Notes: generated by a model not told the origin, from the letters alone. A DNA stretch of 64,000 nucleotides from Orientallactaga sibirica (GCA_036365145.1 JAEOAD010000035.1:3967501-4031500); one strand, 5' to 3'. Counted from the first letter of the stretch, positions 23,076-33,355 are shown. Translations and numbers: made by a program.

Positions 23076-24082
23076 CCTGAACAAGATACACAACACAAAT
23101 AAAGACTGAGGATTGAATGCAGAAGTCAGACTGTGTGGGGGAGAACTAGGGATCCAAGGAACTGGTGGGGTCTACGTTCACCATCCTGAATGCCCCCAGT
23201 TTTGTCTGATCTCAGAAGCTGAGCAAGGTAGGGCCCAGGTTAGTACTTTGGTGGATTGCCAAGGGACTGCTGGGGAGTTACCTGAGTCTTCATCCTGCTC
23301 CATATCCCCTGACTTAGAGCTGACAATCTGGACATGCCAACAGGAGCCCACAGTGGCGCTCCTCTCCAGCCCAAGGCCCACAGACAGTGGCAGCTTAGCA
23401 AGGTAGAAAGCTTTGACTGGGTGCTGCTTCACTCCAGGCAACACCACACAAAATGCTATGCCTCCAGCTCCACTCACACCAGCACGGACCAGGCAAGGAG
23501 CTTAGCTTTCCACTGACCAGAGGCTGGAATAAAATGCTGTAACTCACTCCCTCTGGGTTGATGTTGGACAGACTGTCAGAAGGAGAGACTTCTATCTCCA
23601 ATAGGTGATAATGAGAACTCTCTTCCCCTCCCCAGTGCCCCCCACCTTAGATCTCAGTGGAAACTATGTGGGCAGTGGTTGTACTTCCAGCCACAGCCAG
23701 TGGTATGGAGGAGACCCAGAGGAGAGTCAGGATGGTTGCTGCCAGTATGTGGGCACCCATTCCCCACACTGGCATTAGTGGTGGCCATGTGGACAGAAGT
23801 GACTCCCATTTCTGCCCAAAAAAATGTGGAGTCCTCCCAACTTCCCCAGTGTGTCAGTCGTGGCTAAGTGGGAACCTAACTTTATCTTCACATGGTAGGA
23901 GGGATGAGTAGAACCCTTTCTTCTGCTAAACCTGTATTTGGAGACATCAGCTAAAACCAAACGTTTCGCTAAGTTCCCAGCATTATGTCTAAATAATCCA
24001 TGTTTCAAATGAAGGTCATCCACGGAGCCAAGAGCCAGGGAGATCTCAAGTGAATGAAGAAAGGCAACGGACACCAGTGCAA
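23076..24082. other. Unassigned GC-richer 1-kb block
   Basis: This block lies between an L1 3' end and an old B1. It is richer in G and C than its surroundings and holds the 5S-like segment at 23170. Several overlapping frames on both strands (for example 23113-23406, 23178-23477, 23775-24191) show no family resemblance. It could be the 5' region of another retroelement, a decayed pseudogene or unique DNA. Confidence 0.4.
23170..23285 (+). pseudogene. 5S rRNA-like pseudogene segment
   Basis: It begins GTCTACG like 5S rRNA, continues 'CCATCCTGAATGCCCCCAG', then 'GTCTGATCTCAGAAGCTGAG' and 'GGTTAGTACTTTGGTGGA'. The middle of 5S (the gtctgatctcggaagct to ggttagtactt region, which includes box A) is matched almost base for base. 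The last 35 bases are poorly kept. Box C is damaged, so transcription by RNA polymerase III is unlikely. No clear A tail or target duplication is visible. Confidence 0.8.
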
Positions 24083-24084
24083 CT

Positions 24085-24207
24085 GGGTGTGGCGGCACAT
24101 GTCTGCCCATCACAACAGTCAAGAAGCTGAGGCAGGAGGACTGCTGAGAGTTCAAGAACAGTCTGGGCTGTATAGCAAGGCTCTGTCTCAAGAAACAAAT
24201 GAGGAAA
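24085..24207 (+). mobile_element. Old B1-type SINE
   Basis: 'AACTGGGTGTGGCGGCACAT', 'aagctgaggcaggaggactgctgagagttcaag' and 'CTGGGCTGTATAGCAAGGCT' with 'ctgtctcaagaaacaaatg'. The 'ggctgtatagcaaggctctgtctc' end is the ancestral B1 type, not the dipodoid 'gctagagtgag' type. Confidence 0.8.
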
Positions 24208-24234
24208 TAAAAAAGAACACGAAATAGACACGCG

Positions 24235-24530
24235 GGGTTGGAGAATTGGCTGAGCAGGTAAGAACTTTGAATTAGGATCCCCAGTACTCATGCTGGGTGT
24301 GGGGGTGCATACCTGTCACTGCTGGATGTAGAAGGCTAAGACAGCACCCCCCTCCCCAGGGCAAGGTGATTAGCTAGACAAGCCAAATCAGCGGAAAGTG
24401 ACTCAGAAAGACATCAAGCTCAACCTTTGGCCTCCACATGCATGTGCACATACATTCATGAACTGCTCCTCCCACAAACATGCACTCATACTCATAAAAA
24501 CATGCACACACACCACATGCACATGCAAAA
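24235..24530 (+). mobile_element. B4-type SINE
   Basis: The tRNA-derived head 'GGGTTGGAGAATTGGCTGAG' with 'aggatccccagtactcatg' leads to 'tgggtgtgggggtgcatacctgtcactgc', then 'caacctttggcctccacatgc' and a CA-rich end. Confidence 0.8.
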
Positions 24531-24693
24531 ATATAAATACCAATGTCAAGCTAGATAGCTATTAGAATGGATCCATCAAGCATTTGGAGCAAATGTGATA
24601 AAATATTTCAGTGAATAATTACAGATATTACAGCTTATGAAAATTATAGATTATACAAAGAAATGAGTCTCAGAAAAAAAAACAACTAGAGAA

Positions 24694-24915
24694 TAGGGCT
24701 GGAGAGATGTCTCAGCAGTTAAGGCATTTTCCTGCAATGCCTAATGACCCAGGTTCAATTCTCCAGTACCCACATGAAGCCAGATGCACACTGGCACATG
24801 CATCTGGAGCTTGTTTATGGGGCTGGAGGCCCTCGCACACCCATTCTCTCTCTATGTGTCTCTTCTCTCTACTTCCTTCTGCTTGCAAATAAATAAGTAT
24901 TTAAAAAGTAATAGA
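24694..24915 (+). mobile_element. DIP SINE
   Basis: 'GGGCTGGAGAGATGTCTCAG', 'cctgcaatgcctaatgacccaggttc', 'cagatgcacactggcacatgcatctggagc' and a CT-rich tract, ending 'aaataaataagtatttaaaaag'. Confidence 0.95.
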
Positions 24916-24956
24916 AGGTGGATATAGAGAAAAAAACCCCAGGTTGTCCTGTAGCC

Positions 24957-24994
24957 TACACACACACACACACACACACACACCCCACACACAA
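24957..24994. repeat. (CA)n microsatellite
   Basis: About 13 uninterrupted CA units, then a short imperfect extension and AAATAAATAAA. Confidence 0.9.
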
Positions 24995-25019
24995 ATAAAT
25001 AAAAGTACTCAAGTAAAGA

Positions 25020-25666
25020 TTATAAAATATTTGTTTAAAAAAATCAAAAAAATTAGAACTGAAAAATACAATATCCCAAGTAAGAAACATAATAGATAGA
25101 CTCAAGAGCAGAATGGCATATACATGGGAAAAAGATTTATTTAATTAATTTGTGACATTAGAAGACAGAACAACAGAAATCATCTAATACAAACAACACA
25201 GAGAAAATGATGCCCCCCCCAACAAAAATAATGTGCACTGTCCCAGGGCCCTGCAAAAAATATATATAAAGGATTTAATGTGTGTGTCACCACAGAGGAG
25301 AAAGAAAGTGGGTCTGGAAAAATACTTAAAATGACTGAAAAAAATCTTCAATTTGGCAAAAGACATAAATTAACAAATGTAAGAAGCCGAGTGAGCTCCA
25401 GAGGTGGTAAATCAAAAGAGAGCCCTATCAAGCCACATCGCAGTGCACGTTGAAAGCTGAAGATAATCAAAGCAGTGCTTACTGGGAGTGAATATCACCT
25501 TCCCTGTGGAGGATAAGCAGTTCCAAGGACAATGCATTTCTCAGCAGAATACTGCAGAAGCCAGAAGGAAGTTGAAAGACGCAAGATGTTTTTTTAAGTG
25601 CTACAACAGAACTGTCAACTCCAAATCTGATATCCCAAAATATCCTTCAAAAATCAGTGGGGAGGG
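25020..25666 (+). mobile_element. Old L1 LINE, ORF1 region (part 1)
   Basis: The text follows the L1 ORF1 gene of older mammalian families: 'GACTCAAGAGCAGAATGGCA', 'agaagacagaacaacagaaatcatc', 'ttggcaaaagacataaat', 'agaagccagaaggaagttgaaag' and 'ccaaaatatccttcaaaa'. Frames are broken. A DIP and a B4 interrupt it, and the L1 text resumes at 26231. Confidence 0.8.
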
Positions 25667-25900
25667 GCTGGAGAGATGGCTTAGCGGTTAAGGTGCCTGC
25701 TTCCTAAGCCTAAGAACACTGATTCCAATCTCCAGGTCCCAAGTTTAGCCAGATGCAAAGTGACGCAAGGGTGCAATGCCACACTTGACCACAAGGGGGC
25801 GCACGCATCTGGATTTTGTTCACAGCAGCTGAGAGACTTCTGGCGCGCCCATCTCTGTCTTCCTCTCCCTCTCTCTCTGTGTCTCTCTCAAAAAAAAAAA
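25667..25900 (+). mobile_element. DIP SINE, CTCF-motif subfamily, with long target duplication
   Basis: This belongs to a distinct subfamily: 'ggttaaggtgcctgcttcctaagcctaagaac', a 'tccaatctccaggtcc' box B region and an extra middle segment containing CCACAAGGGGGCGC. The tail is plain A instead of AAATAAA. AAAATCAGTGGGGAGGG flanks it on both sides (25650-25666, 25901-25917), which fixes the ends. Confidence 0.95.
25789..25802 (+). promoter_or_regulatory. CTCF-like core motif in DIP
   Basis: CCACAAGGGGGCGC, preceded by TTGA and followed by AC. It agrees with the known CTCF core (CCASYAGRKGGCRS) at all but one position (A in place of the Y). Occupancy is not shown. Confidence 0.65.
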
Positions 25901-25917
25901 AAAATCAGTGGGGAGGG

Positions 25918-26230
25918 ACTGAGGAGATGGCTCAGTGGGTAAAGTGCTGCTAAAAGAAGTATGAAAAAAGCTTGGAGCAGTAATCCCAGTGCTGGGGAGG
26001 CAGAGACAAGAGGGTCCTTAGGGCTTGCTGGCTAGCTAATCTCTCCAAATTGGTGAATTCTGGGCTCAGTGAGAGATCTTGTCTCAAAAGTAAGATGGAG
26101 GGAGATTCAAGGAGGCATCTGATGTCAACTTCTGACCTCCACACACATGCAGGTACACCTACACCTACATGCATATAAACATGCATATAAACATGCATAT
26201 ATGCAGGCAAACATGTGCAAAAAAAAAAGT
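25918..26230 (+). mobile_element. B4-type SINE inside L1
   Basis: 'GACTGAGGAGATGGCTCAGT', 'gcagtaatcccagtgctggggaggcagagacaagagggtcc', 'CAGTGAGAGATCTTGTCTCA', 'cttctgacctccacacac' and a CA/AT-rich end with a short A run. L1 ORF1 text lies on both sides, so it inserted into the L1. Confidence 0.88.
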
Positions 26231-26430
26231 CAGTACAGTGTTTTCAGATAAAGGAACATTAAGGATTTATCACCAGTGACCTACTTTAAAGGAATGGTTT
26301 AAAACATCTTTCTAGTGGAAATGAAATCCTAAAAGGAAGATCCTTGCAATAATAACAAAATATAGCCAGCAAAAATATGGGTAAAATACAGTCACTTCCC
26401 TGCTTTGAAGTATAATTTCAAAATACTTCT
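26231..26430 (+). mobile_element. Old L1 LINE, ORF1 end (part 2)
   Basis: 'GTGTTTTCAGATAAAGGAAC', 'tttatcaccagtgacctactttaaaggaatgg' and 'AGCAAAAATATGGGTAAAAT' match the end of ORF1 and the inter-ORF spacer of L1. This is the continuation of part 1. Confidence 0.78.
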
Positions 26431-26835
26431 GGGGCTGGGGAAATGGCTCAGCCATTAAGAGCACCCATCCTGTAAGCACGAGGGCCCGAGAGGGCCTGAG
26501 TTGCTCTGAGTTTGATTCCCCAGCAGCCCTGTGAATAGCTGAGCGTGGCCATGTACTCCTGAAAACCCAGTCGTGTGAGGAGCAGACAGGAGAATCATGG
26601 GTTCACTGGGTAATCAGTCTGACTGAACATGGTGGCTCCTGGTTCAGTGAGAGACTGTCTTAAGGAAACACACAGATGAGCAGCTAAGGAGGACACCAGA
26701 TGTTCTCCGGGTCTCCACATGCATGCATAGGGTACATTCATCTGCATACACGTGCAAATATGACACATACAGCAAAGCACACACCGTATGTACTACACAC
26801 ACACACGCACACACACATACACACACACCCAATAC
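26431..26835 (+). mobile_element. B4-type SINE inside L1
   Basis: 'GGGGCTGGGGAAATGGCTCA', 'gagtttgattccccagcagccc', 'gttcagtgagagactgtctt', 'gggtctccacatgcatgc' and a long CA-rich end. Small extra segments make it longer than usual. Minus-strand frames over the CA stretch are by-products. Confidence 0.82.
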
Positions 26836-26910
26836 ATTAAAAGATACACTTTATACAAGCAAAAGTCCTGACATGAATCAATGTTCTGAAGGAAATGTCA
26901 TATATAAATA
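26836..26910 (+). mobile_element. Old L1 LINE (part 3), short
   Basis: 'caagcaaaagtcctgacatgaatcaatgttctgaaggaaatgtc' resembles the L1 spacer before ORF2, so it is probably the same L1 copy continuing beyond the second B4. Confidence 0.45.
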
Positions 26911-27499
26911 AATACCAAGGGCTTTTCCTCCTCATTAAAAACACATCATGCAATGTAATTACTGTGTTCTCAAAATGGGAATTTGGCACTCAGAATAACT
27001 ATTTGGAAGGAAGTTAATCCTAAAAGGAAATTGTCAAAAGCATCCTGAAGTTTTGGGTGAAATTTCTTAATTTCCTATCCCTTTATTTGCACAATGCCTC
27101 CAAGTTCTCTTTAGTGGACTTTTTGGCAATACCAGAATTCTGTTCGCCAAACTTCTGAGAGTGTTGTTTCTGCTCAGGATGGCACTATTTGTTGAAAAGA
27201 GGGCCACAAAAATCCCAAGACCTTTAAAAATACTTTATTATACATAAAATAACATATCTGATGAATGAGGTGGTTTGCCTTTATGAAAGAATTTTAAAGA
27301 GTTTAAGGAATGATTTTAAGGAATTCAGGTTTTTTTTCCAAATTAAACTTTAGAGAAAAAAATGTAGATTGTACTTTCCCCATATTTTTGCTGATCATAT
27401 TTGTTTTTCTTCCTGTTGCCTAAGGATCCTTGTATTATTGTATTTTCAGTGCTGGCTTCCCCCTACTCTCTCTCCAATAGGGAAATCAAGGATCTTGAT
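26911..27499. other. Unassigned AT-rich sequence
   Basis: No repeat, gene or RNA was recognised. Confidence 0.5.
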
Positions 27500-27553
27500 T
27501 TATTTTAAAAATATTTTTGTGTATTTATTTGTAAGGGGGGAGTGAGAGAGGGA

Positions 27554-27609
<56 letters not shown>

Positions 27610-27751
27610 TACATAGGCGTGATAAGGTATCCTGTACTTGCGAACAAACTCCTCATGCATGTGTCACTTTGTGCACTACTGGAGAATTGAACCCAGGTGG
27701 GAAGGCTTTGCAAGCAAGTGCCTTTCACTGCTGAGCCATCTCCCCAGCCCA
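27500..27751 (-). mobile_element. DIP SINE, antisense, with expanded CA/GA tract
   Basis: Inverted DIP body ('tgtgtcactttgtgcactactggagaattgaacccagg', 'ggctttgcaagcaagtgcctttcactgctgagccatctccccagcccc-type head'). Its CT tract has turned into (CA)n at 27555-27591 and (GA)n at 27592-27609. Confidence 0.88.
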
Positions 27752-27807
27752 AAAACCTTGATTCAGAACATGCACTTAAGCAAATAAATAATCAATATCA
27801 TAGTGAA

Positions 27808-27925
27808 GTTCCTCCTCTTCCCTCCCTTCTTTCTCCTATTATCACATCTACTCTTTTCTCTCCCTCCCTCTCCTCTCCTCTCCTCTTTTTCCCTTCCTCC
27901 TCATTTCCTTTCCTTTCATTTCAGA
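27808..27925 (+). repeat. Polypyrimidine tract
   Basis: About 115 bp of almost pure C and T on the plus strand, with CCTCTCCTCT-type repeats. It could adopt non-B DNA but is otherwise low complexity. Confidence 0.85.
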
Positions 27926-28924
27926 ATAAGTTGCAATCACTAAATCCTTGTCCGTATCACTTCATTATGTATCTCCTTTGAACAAGGTTATTCTCCGCAA
28001 CACAGTGACCAGATTTAGGAAACATAACACTGATTCAGCACATCTACAATAACATCCACATTTGAAGCTATGTTCTCTGAAGACATAAAACGGTCTCCCT
28101 TCCTCTCCTTCTGCTCTTCCTCCTCCTTTTGACAGAATAGATTAATAGGTGAGTCCTAAACAACCATGTTTTCTTTGTCATAATCAAACTTTCAGATCGT
28201 TCCATTTGAAAACATGGAGGCTCGCATTATTAAAACCGCAATGGATTTTGATGAAAGTGTAAATCGAGAATGCCACCCTTCCTTCTTTAGCTCTTTCTTG
28301 TACCCTCACCCCCCTGGCCAGTGCTCTTTCCGGTCAACATGTCCCTTTAGGCTCAGCTGGGAAATGACAGCCGATCTGCTGGCATGACTCTATGAGTGTC
28401 ATTTCATTTCCCAAAGGGCCACTGGCAGATTTTCCAGAAATTTTCAGGAATGTAGGCAGTTTTTATAGAAATCTAGAAGCCAGAAGGAAAGGACATTTGA
28501 TGTCTCCTTATCTCTCTCTCTCTCTTTACAATTGCTGTAGGCTTTTACCATCCATAAGCAAACAGGAACAACTTAAAGTTGTCTAGATTTCAATTCGTCT
28601 TTTTACCAGATTTGGAAAAAAACCCAGTACATTAATAGGTTGTAGTACTCCTTTATAGAGAAAAGCAAAGTAGGGTATAGCATGATGTTTCTAGAATGAG
28701 CTTATTACCATCGGTAAAGACAATCTCTGTATACATCAACATACTTGCATGAAATATAGAAAAGAATAGGGTATACATCAAATTACTATGATTGGATATT
28801 TTAGGGTGATGGCTTGATTTTCTTTACTTATATACTTCTGCATTCTTTTTACTTATACCAAAAACATATTATCTTTGTAATTAAAAATAAAAACAATAGA
28901 GTTTTAAAGTTTTTTGGTGTGTAT
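27926..28924. other. Unassigned sequence
   Basis: No family was recognised. A short CT run lies near 28508-28525. Confidence 0.5.
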
Positions 28925-29172
28925 GATTTGCAAGTATCTCTGTGTGTGTATGTGTGTGTGTGTGCCATGACATGCTTGCGGGGGTCAGAAGGCAACTTTT
29001 GGGGTTTGTTTTGGTCTTCAAACTGCATTTGAGGCAGTGTATTTTGTTGTTCACCGTTCTGTTCATCAGGTCTGTGAGCTTCTCATCTGGCTGTAGGCAG
29101 TCGTGGGCCTGGGCACCCAAACTTAGGTGCTCAGCACAGCAAATACTTTTCCACTGAGTCATCCTAGCCATG
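28925..29172 (-). mobile_element. B4-type SINE, antisense, diverged
   Basis: A TG run is followed by 'gccatgacatgcttgcgggggtcagaaggcaacttttgggg', then 'ttaggtgctcagcacagcaaatacttttccactgagtcatcctagcc'. The tRNA-derived end is clear and the middle is diverged, so a B3-like identity is possible. Confidence 0.65.
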
Positions 29173-29344
29173 ACACTGTGATGTTTTAGAAAAGCAAAGT
29201 ATTTAGAGAAGATATATATAGACCTTCTGATTCACAACAAAACAATACAATGTTTGGCACATGGGACCAAATGAATGAACAAATGATATGGGACCACCAA
29301 TGTTCACTTTGAAAGAACTATCTTTTGATATTCTTTATGTTTAA

Positions 29345-29588
29345 TTTTAATTAATTAATTTTTTACAGAGAATGAGAGAGAGACAGAGAGAGCAGGGGTA
29401 GAGAATTGGCTCACAAGGGCCTCAGCCACTGCAATCAAACTCCAGATGCTTTTGCCACCTAGTGGGCATGTGTGACCTTGCACTTGCCTTGTCTTTATGT
29501 GTCTGGCTTACATGGGATCTGGAGAGTAGAACATGGGTCCTTAGGCTTTGCAGCAAGTGCCTTAACTGTTAAGCTATCTTTCCAGCCC
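29345..29588 (-). mobile_element. DIP SINE, antisense
   Basis: AT-rich tail, GA tract, 'agggcctcagccactgc', 'gtctggcttacatgggatctgg', 'gtccttaggctttgcagc' and 'TTAAGCTATCTTTCCAGCCC'. Confidence 0.92.
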
Positions 29589-30764
29589 ACCCCTCCCTTT
29601 TTTTTTTTTTGTCTTGAGGAGGGAAGCAAGGAGAGAAGGAAGCAGGATTTCATTTTGGAGAAATAAAGCTTGAAGAGACTTTCTAAAGAAGGGGAGTGAG
29701 CCATTCCAGTTGGACTTAGGCAAAGGCTCAGCATGTGTCTTCTGAGTTTGAGGACCTGTGCTCTTGGGGTCCTCTGGGGCTTGTGATTCTTGGCCTTGGT
29801 GCACTCACCTTCTGAGAGCATCTCATTTCCTTAAGACACTCAGGTTTCAGACTGTGCCCCATGACTTCATCTAAAGTGATGAAAGTACGAAATACTCCAA
29901 CAGCTTCATAATTTGTCTGCCTCCTAATGGCACAGACACTAGCGAATTAATTTCATTTTTTCCCCCAGTGAACTATTTGATTCACATCTCACACAGGGAC
30001 TGTGCAAGAGGCTGTCCCCCAAAGATGGTTTTCGTCATTGGAATCCTGTCAGCTTCATTTCCATACAATGTCCATTCTTGGAAGCACCTGACTTAAATTT
30101 CCTTTAAATCACAGTTAGATTAAGGAGAAACGAGTTCTTTTATCCTCTCTCCTTTCCGAGTTCCAAACTTCTGTCCTTCTACTTCTCAGTATAATTCTGT
30201 GTCATCAGGGGAGCTCACACAAAGGAGCCAGACAAGTCACCACCCTTTCAGACATTTCAGGCCAAATGACATGGTGAGCAAGGAGGGCTCAATGCCTCAG
30301 TTCTACTCCCTTTGCCTCCTGGAGCAGCTCCATTATTACCTTAGCTGCACTGTCACTGAATATAAGCCAGCTGACTTTTCTCACGTTCCTAAACACTTTA
30401 AACATAGGCTTGGAAAGTCTGTTGGGCTCCTCACACATTCTCAGATGATATATATCCTTTGCCCCTGACTGAGGTGAAATGACACGATGTTCAGTGGATG
30501 GAACCTGGGTCACGACACAGACAAGTCAGGGGTCTGGAACCCTGCAACTGGAAACAAGTGGGAACACCCTCTTGCGGTGCAAACTTCAGTTACCTTGCAC
30601 CTCACCCCAGCACCATCGCCTTTTGACCTAATGTTTGTGTTAAAACTCATGTATTTGTGGCTGGAGCTTGGAAATTGCATTGTAAGCACAATATACATGG
30701 GGCACAATCCCAACCACTGGCACTGACAAGGCTCGGCTTTAGAGGACATGGTGATTGGAGGCCC
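29589..30764. other. Unassigned sequence
   Basis: A poly(T) run follows the DIP head (about 29599-29610). No gene was recognised. Frames at 30199-30468 and 30289-30749 on opposite strands lack homology. Confidence 0.5.
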
Positions 30765-31090
30765 AAAAGTCTGAACTTTTGTTCAGTGCTTAAGTATGCT
30801 TCCCGAGAAAGCATGGGGCCAGAGGGGACCTGAGACGACTGGAGATTGAATCCTCAAGTACCCACTTAAACAGCTGGGCATAGCCATACACATATATAAT
30901 CCCAATCCTGTGGGGAGCAGGGATCAGAGAATCACTGAGTTAGGAAACTCCACAGGCAGGTGAGTGGTGGACGGGGACACTCAGCTTCCCTCTGGTCCCT
31001 GCAGGTTGTGCACATGTGTCCATCAACACGAACATATGCATAGCGCCCACTCCACATACCGCATCAAATATACTACACATATGCTAAAAC
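30765..31090 (+). mobile_element. B4-type SINE, diverged
   Basis: 'gttcagtgcttaagtatgct', 'ttgaatcctcaagtacccac', 'CAGCTGGGCATAGCCATACA', 'ataatcccaatcctgtggggagcagggatcag' and a CA-containing end. It lies head to head with the next, inverted B4. Confidence 0.65.
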
Positions 31091-31104
31091 GTGCCAACAC
31101 TTTT

Positions 31105-31475
31105 TTGTGTGTAGAATGGATGATGTGTGTGTGGCACATGCATACGTGTGTACAGATGTGTGTGTCTCATGTTCATGGATGTGGAGGCCAGAGGAAGACA
31201 TTGGGTGTACTGTATGGCTCTTTTACCTTATTTTTCTGAGACAGAGTCTGTCACTGAACCTGGAGCTCTTCTTTGATTTTTTTTTTTTCAGTTAGACTGG
31301 CTGTCTATGGAGCCCCAGTGATCTTCCTGTCTCCAGCCATCCCTCAGTGCCGGGGCTCCGGTGTGCATGGCCATGCCTGGCTTTTGACATGGGTGCTAGG
31401 GCTTGAACTCGAGTCCTCATACTTGCGTACAAAGCACTCTTATGCGCTCAGCATCTCTCAGCTGCTCCACTCCAT
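31105..31475 (-). mobile_element. B4-type SINE, antisense
   Basis: TG-rich start, 'GGATGTGGAGGCCAGAGGAA', 'TGAGACAGAGTCTGTCACTG', 'aacctggagctc', a T-run, 'agactggctgtctatggagccccagtgatcttcctgtctcc' and 'gaactcgagtcctcatacttgcg'. A well-kept copy. Confidence 0.88.
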
Positions 31476-31954
31476 TGGTTCTATCACCGGATTGGTTGGT
31501 CTCCAAACAATCCTATCCATCATTGCTTTTCCATTCCCCTTCTAGCAGGGATAAACACAATGGAGAAACTAAATGATAATGGAATGGAAAATGAAAATTC
31601 TAGTGATTGGACATCAGAGGGAGGCACAGACACTTATGATGACTTCACTTCGTGTACTTTTTGTACATCTCATATATCACATAGCAATATACTGGGATAT
31701 GAGTTTTAACACACAATGCAGTCTATTGGCAGAATAAGAGTTGCCAAGTTGAATACTGGCTCATAAGTACGCTAGAGTCCTTTTATAGTGTTCACTGGTA
31801 AGACCATAGCTAATACACTCTTAGGGGTACATGGAGACCAACTGGACTTTACTGTATGTACTAATATGTTTCAAAACATTATTTTTTACCAGCAGTTTTG
31901 TCAGTTTTCTTTCAATAACAGAATTCTTACAATATCTTTATATTTTATTTTTGG
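31476..31954. other. Unassigned sequence
   Basis: No repeat or gene was recognised. Confidence 0.5.
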
Positions 31955-32063
31955 GGGCATATGTGCGCGTGTGATGTTCATGTATCTGCATGCATGTGTG
32001 TAAAGTGTGTAAATGTGTAATGGCATGTGTGTGGTCAGGGACAACTTGTGGGTGTCAATTCTT
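31955..32063 (-). mobile_element. B4-type SINE, antisense (first part)
   Basis: TG-rich start 'gcatatgtgcgcgtgtgatg' and 'gtggtcagggacaacttgtgggtgtc' are the outer part of an inverted B4. It is cut by a DIP insertion and continues at 32364. Confidence 0.75.
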
Positions 32064-32081
32064 GCCTTCTGCTTAATCTTT

Positions 32082-32345
32082 TTTTTTTTTTAAAGATTTT
32101 TATTTTATTTATTTTTGGAGAAAGACAGAGAGAGAGACAGAGAGAGAGGGAGAGGGAGACAGAGATGGGCACGCCAGCAGTCTCTCAGCTGCTGTGAACG
32201 AAATCCACATGCGTGTGCCCCCTTGTGGACAAGTGTGGCATTGCAACCTTGTGTCACTTTGCATCTGGCTAAACGTGGGACCTGGAGATTGGGTTCTTAG
32301 GCTTAGCAGGCAGGCGCCTTAACCGCTAAGCCATCTCTCCAGCCC
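32082..32345 (-). mobile_element. DIP SINE, CTCF-motif subfamily, antisense, 18-bp target duplication
   Basis: Inverted subfamily copy: T-rich tail, GA tract, 'cacgccagcagtctctcagctgctgtgaacg', the CTCF-like segment, 'catctggctaaacgtgggacctggagatt', and the head 'GCGCCTTAACCGCTAAGCCA'. GCCTTCTGCTTAATCTTT is found exactly on both sides (32064-32081, 32346-32363). Confidence 0.96.
32215..32228 (-). promoter_or_regulatory. CTCF-like core motif in DIP, one base changed
   Basis: On the minus strand it reads CCACAAGGGGGCAC, a CpG-to-CA type change from the intact copies. The CTCF core allows A or G here (the R position). Confidence 0.6.
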
Positions 32346-32363
32346 GCCTTCTGCTTAATCTTT

Positions 32364-32520
32364 GAGGAAGGATCTCTCATTGTTCACTGCTCCAGTTGCC
32401 AAGCTAGATGGTCCAGGAAATCCTCCTGTGTCCACCTCCAATCTTGCAATGGGTGTGCTGGGATTACAAAAGCCTAACATAGCTTCCTGCTTTCACATGG
32501 GGTTGAAGAGTATCCCCAGC
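32364..32520 (-). mobile_element. B4-type SINE, antisense (second part)
   Basis: 'gaggaaggatctctcattgttcactgctccagttgccaagc', 'GGAAATCCTCCTGTGTCCAC' and 'gtgtgctgggattacaaaagcc' continue the B4 that starts at 31955. Confidence 0.7.
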
Positions 32521-32641
32521 TTTTGCTCCTTTTCATCATTAATATTCTCATCTTTGGCGGATATTCCTGCCTTGTAGCCCATCCCCTAAGAGATATCACT
32601 GGGATTTAATTAACTTCTTGTGGGAAATACTGCCTTGATGC

Positions 32642-32675
32642 GTGTGTGTGTGTGTATGTGTGTGTGTGTGTGTAT
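32642..32675. repeat. (TG)n microsatellite
   Basis: About 16 TG units with one interruption. Confidence 0.9.
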
Positions 32676-33354
32676 GGGATAATTATTTTCCTTTGCTAGA
32701 GGTTCAAAAACCCTATCTCTCAGCAATATTTTCTAATACTTATTAACTAAATGATCTGAATCTCCTGAACATTTCTTATCCATGTAGAACTGATTGTTAA
32801 GAGACCATTGACTTTTATTCACAAAGTTCTTTACAAAGCTCAGCCATTGAAGTCAGGAATAGAACATTTGTAGGCATGAACATCACAATTTGTAGAGGAC
32901 ATGTGAACATTCTGAGATATCTGTAGAGATGGATATGAACGGCTGGTAAGATGCACAAAAAAATGGAGAATCCTAATTTGAATCCAGGAAATTTTAGTTT
33001 GTTAGAGTGAAGTTAGTGAGTGTGGGCAACTCCTGAGCAAGCCATTGCTTTCTCGTTTTCTCTTTGATGACGTTGTGATTTCTTATCTAAAATGAAAACA
33101 ACAAGAATCTCATATTAATGAGGAGCTTTTTGGTTAATCTTTTAAATATTTGTTCATATCATATCATCTATGAGCATATCTGTATGGATTCTCCATATGT
33201 CTTTAGCATATCTACCAGGAGAAAAATCTGCATCTAATGACACAAGCTAGAAGTCATGAGACTTATACAAAAAAGTTCAAAATTCAACCCATTGAACAGT
33301 GATCTTCATTTCACTATATTTCTGGTTTCATTTTCTTCCAACCAAGTTTTTCAA
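32676..33354. other. Unassigned AT-rich sequence
   Basis: No repeat or gene was recognised. Confidence 0.5.
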
Positions 33355-33355
33355 A

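Noticed and set aside
23775..24191. 138-residue minus-strand frame in the GC-richer block
   Set aside because: No family resemblance, and its start half overlaps an old B1. The competing plus-strand frame at 23657-23911 is equally open, so neither is favoured.
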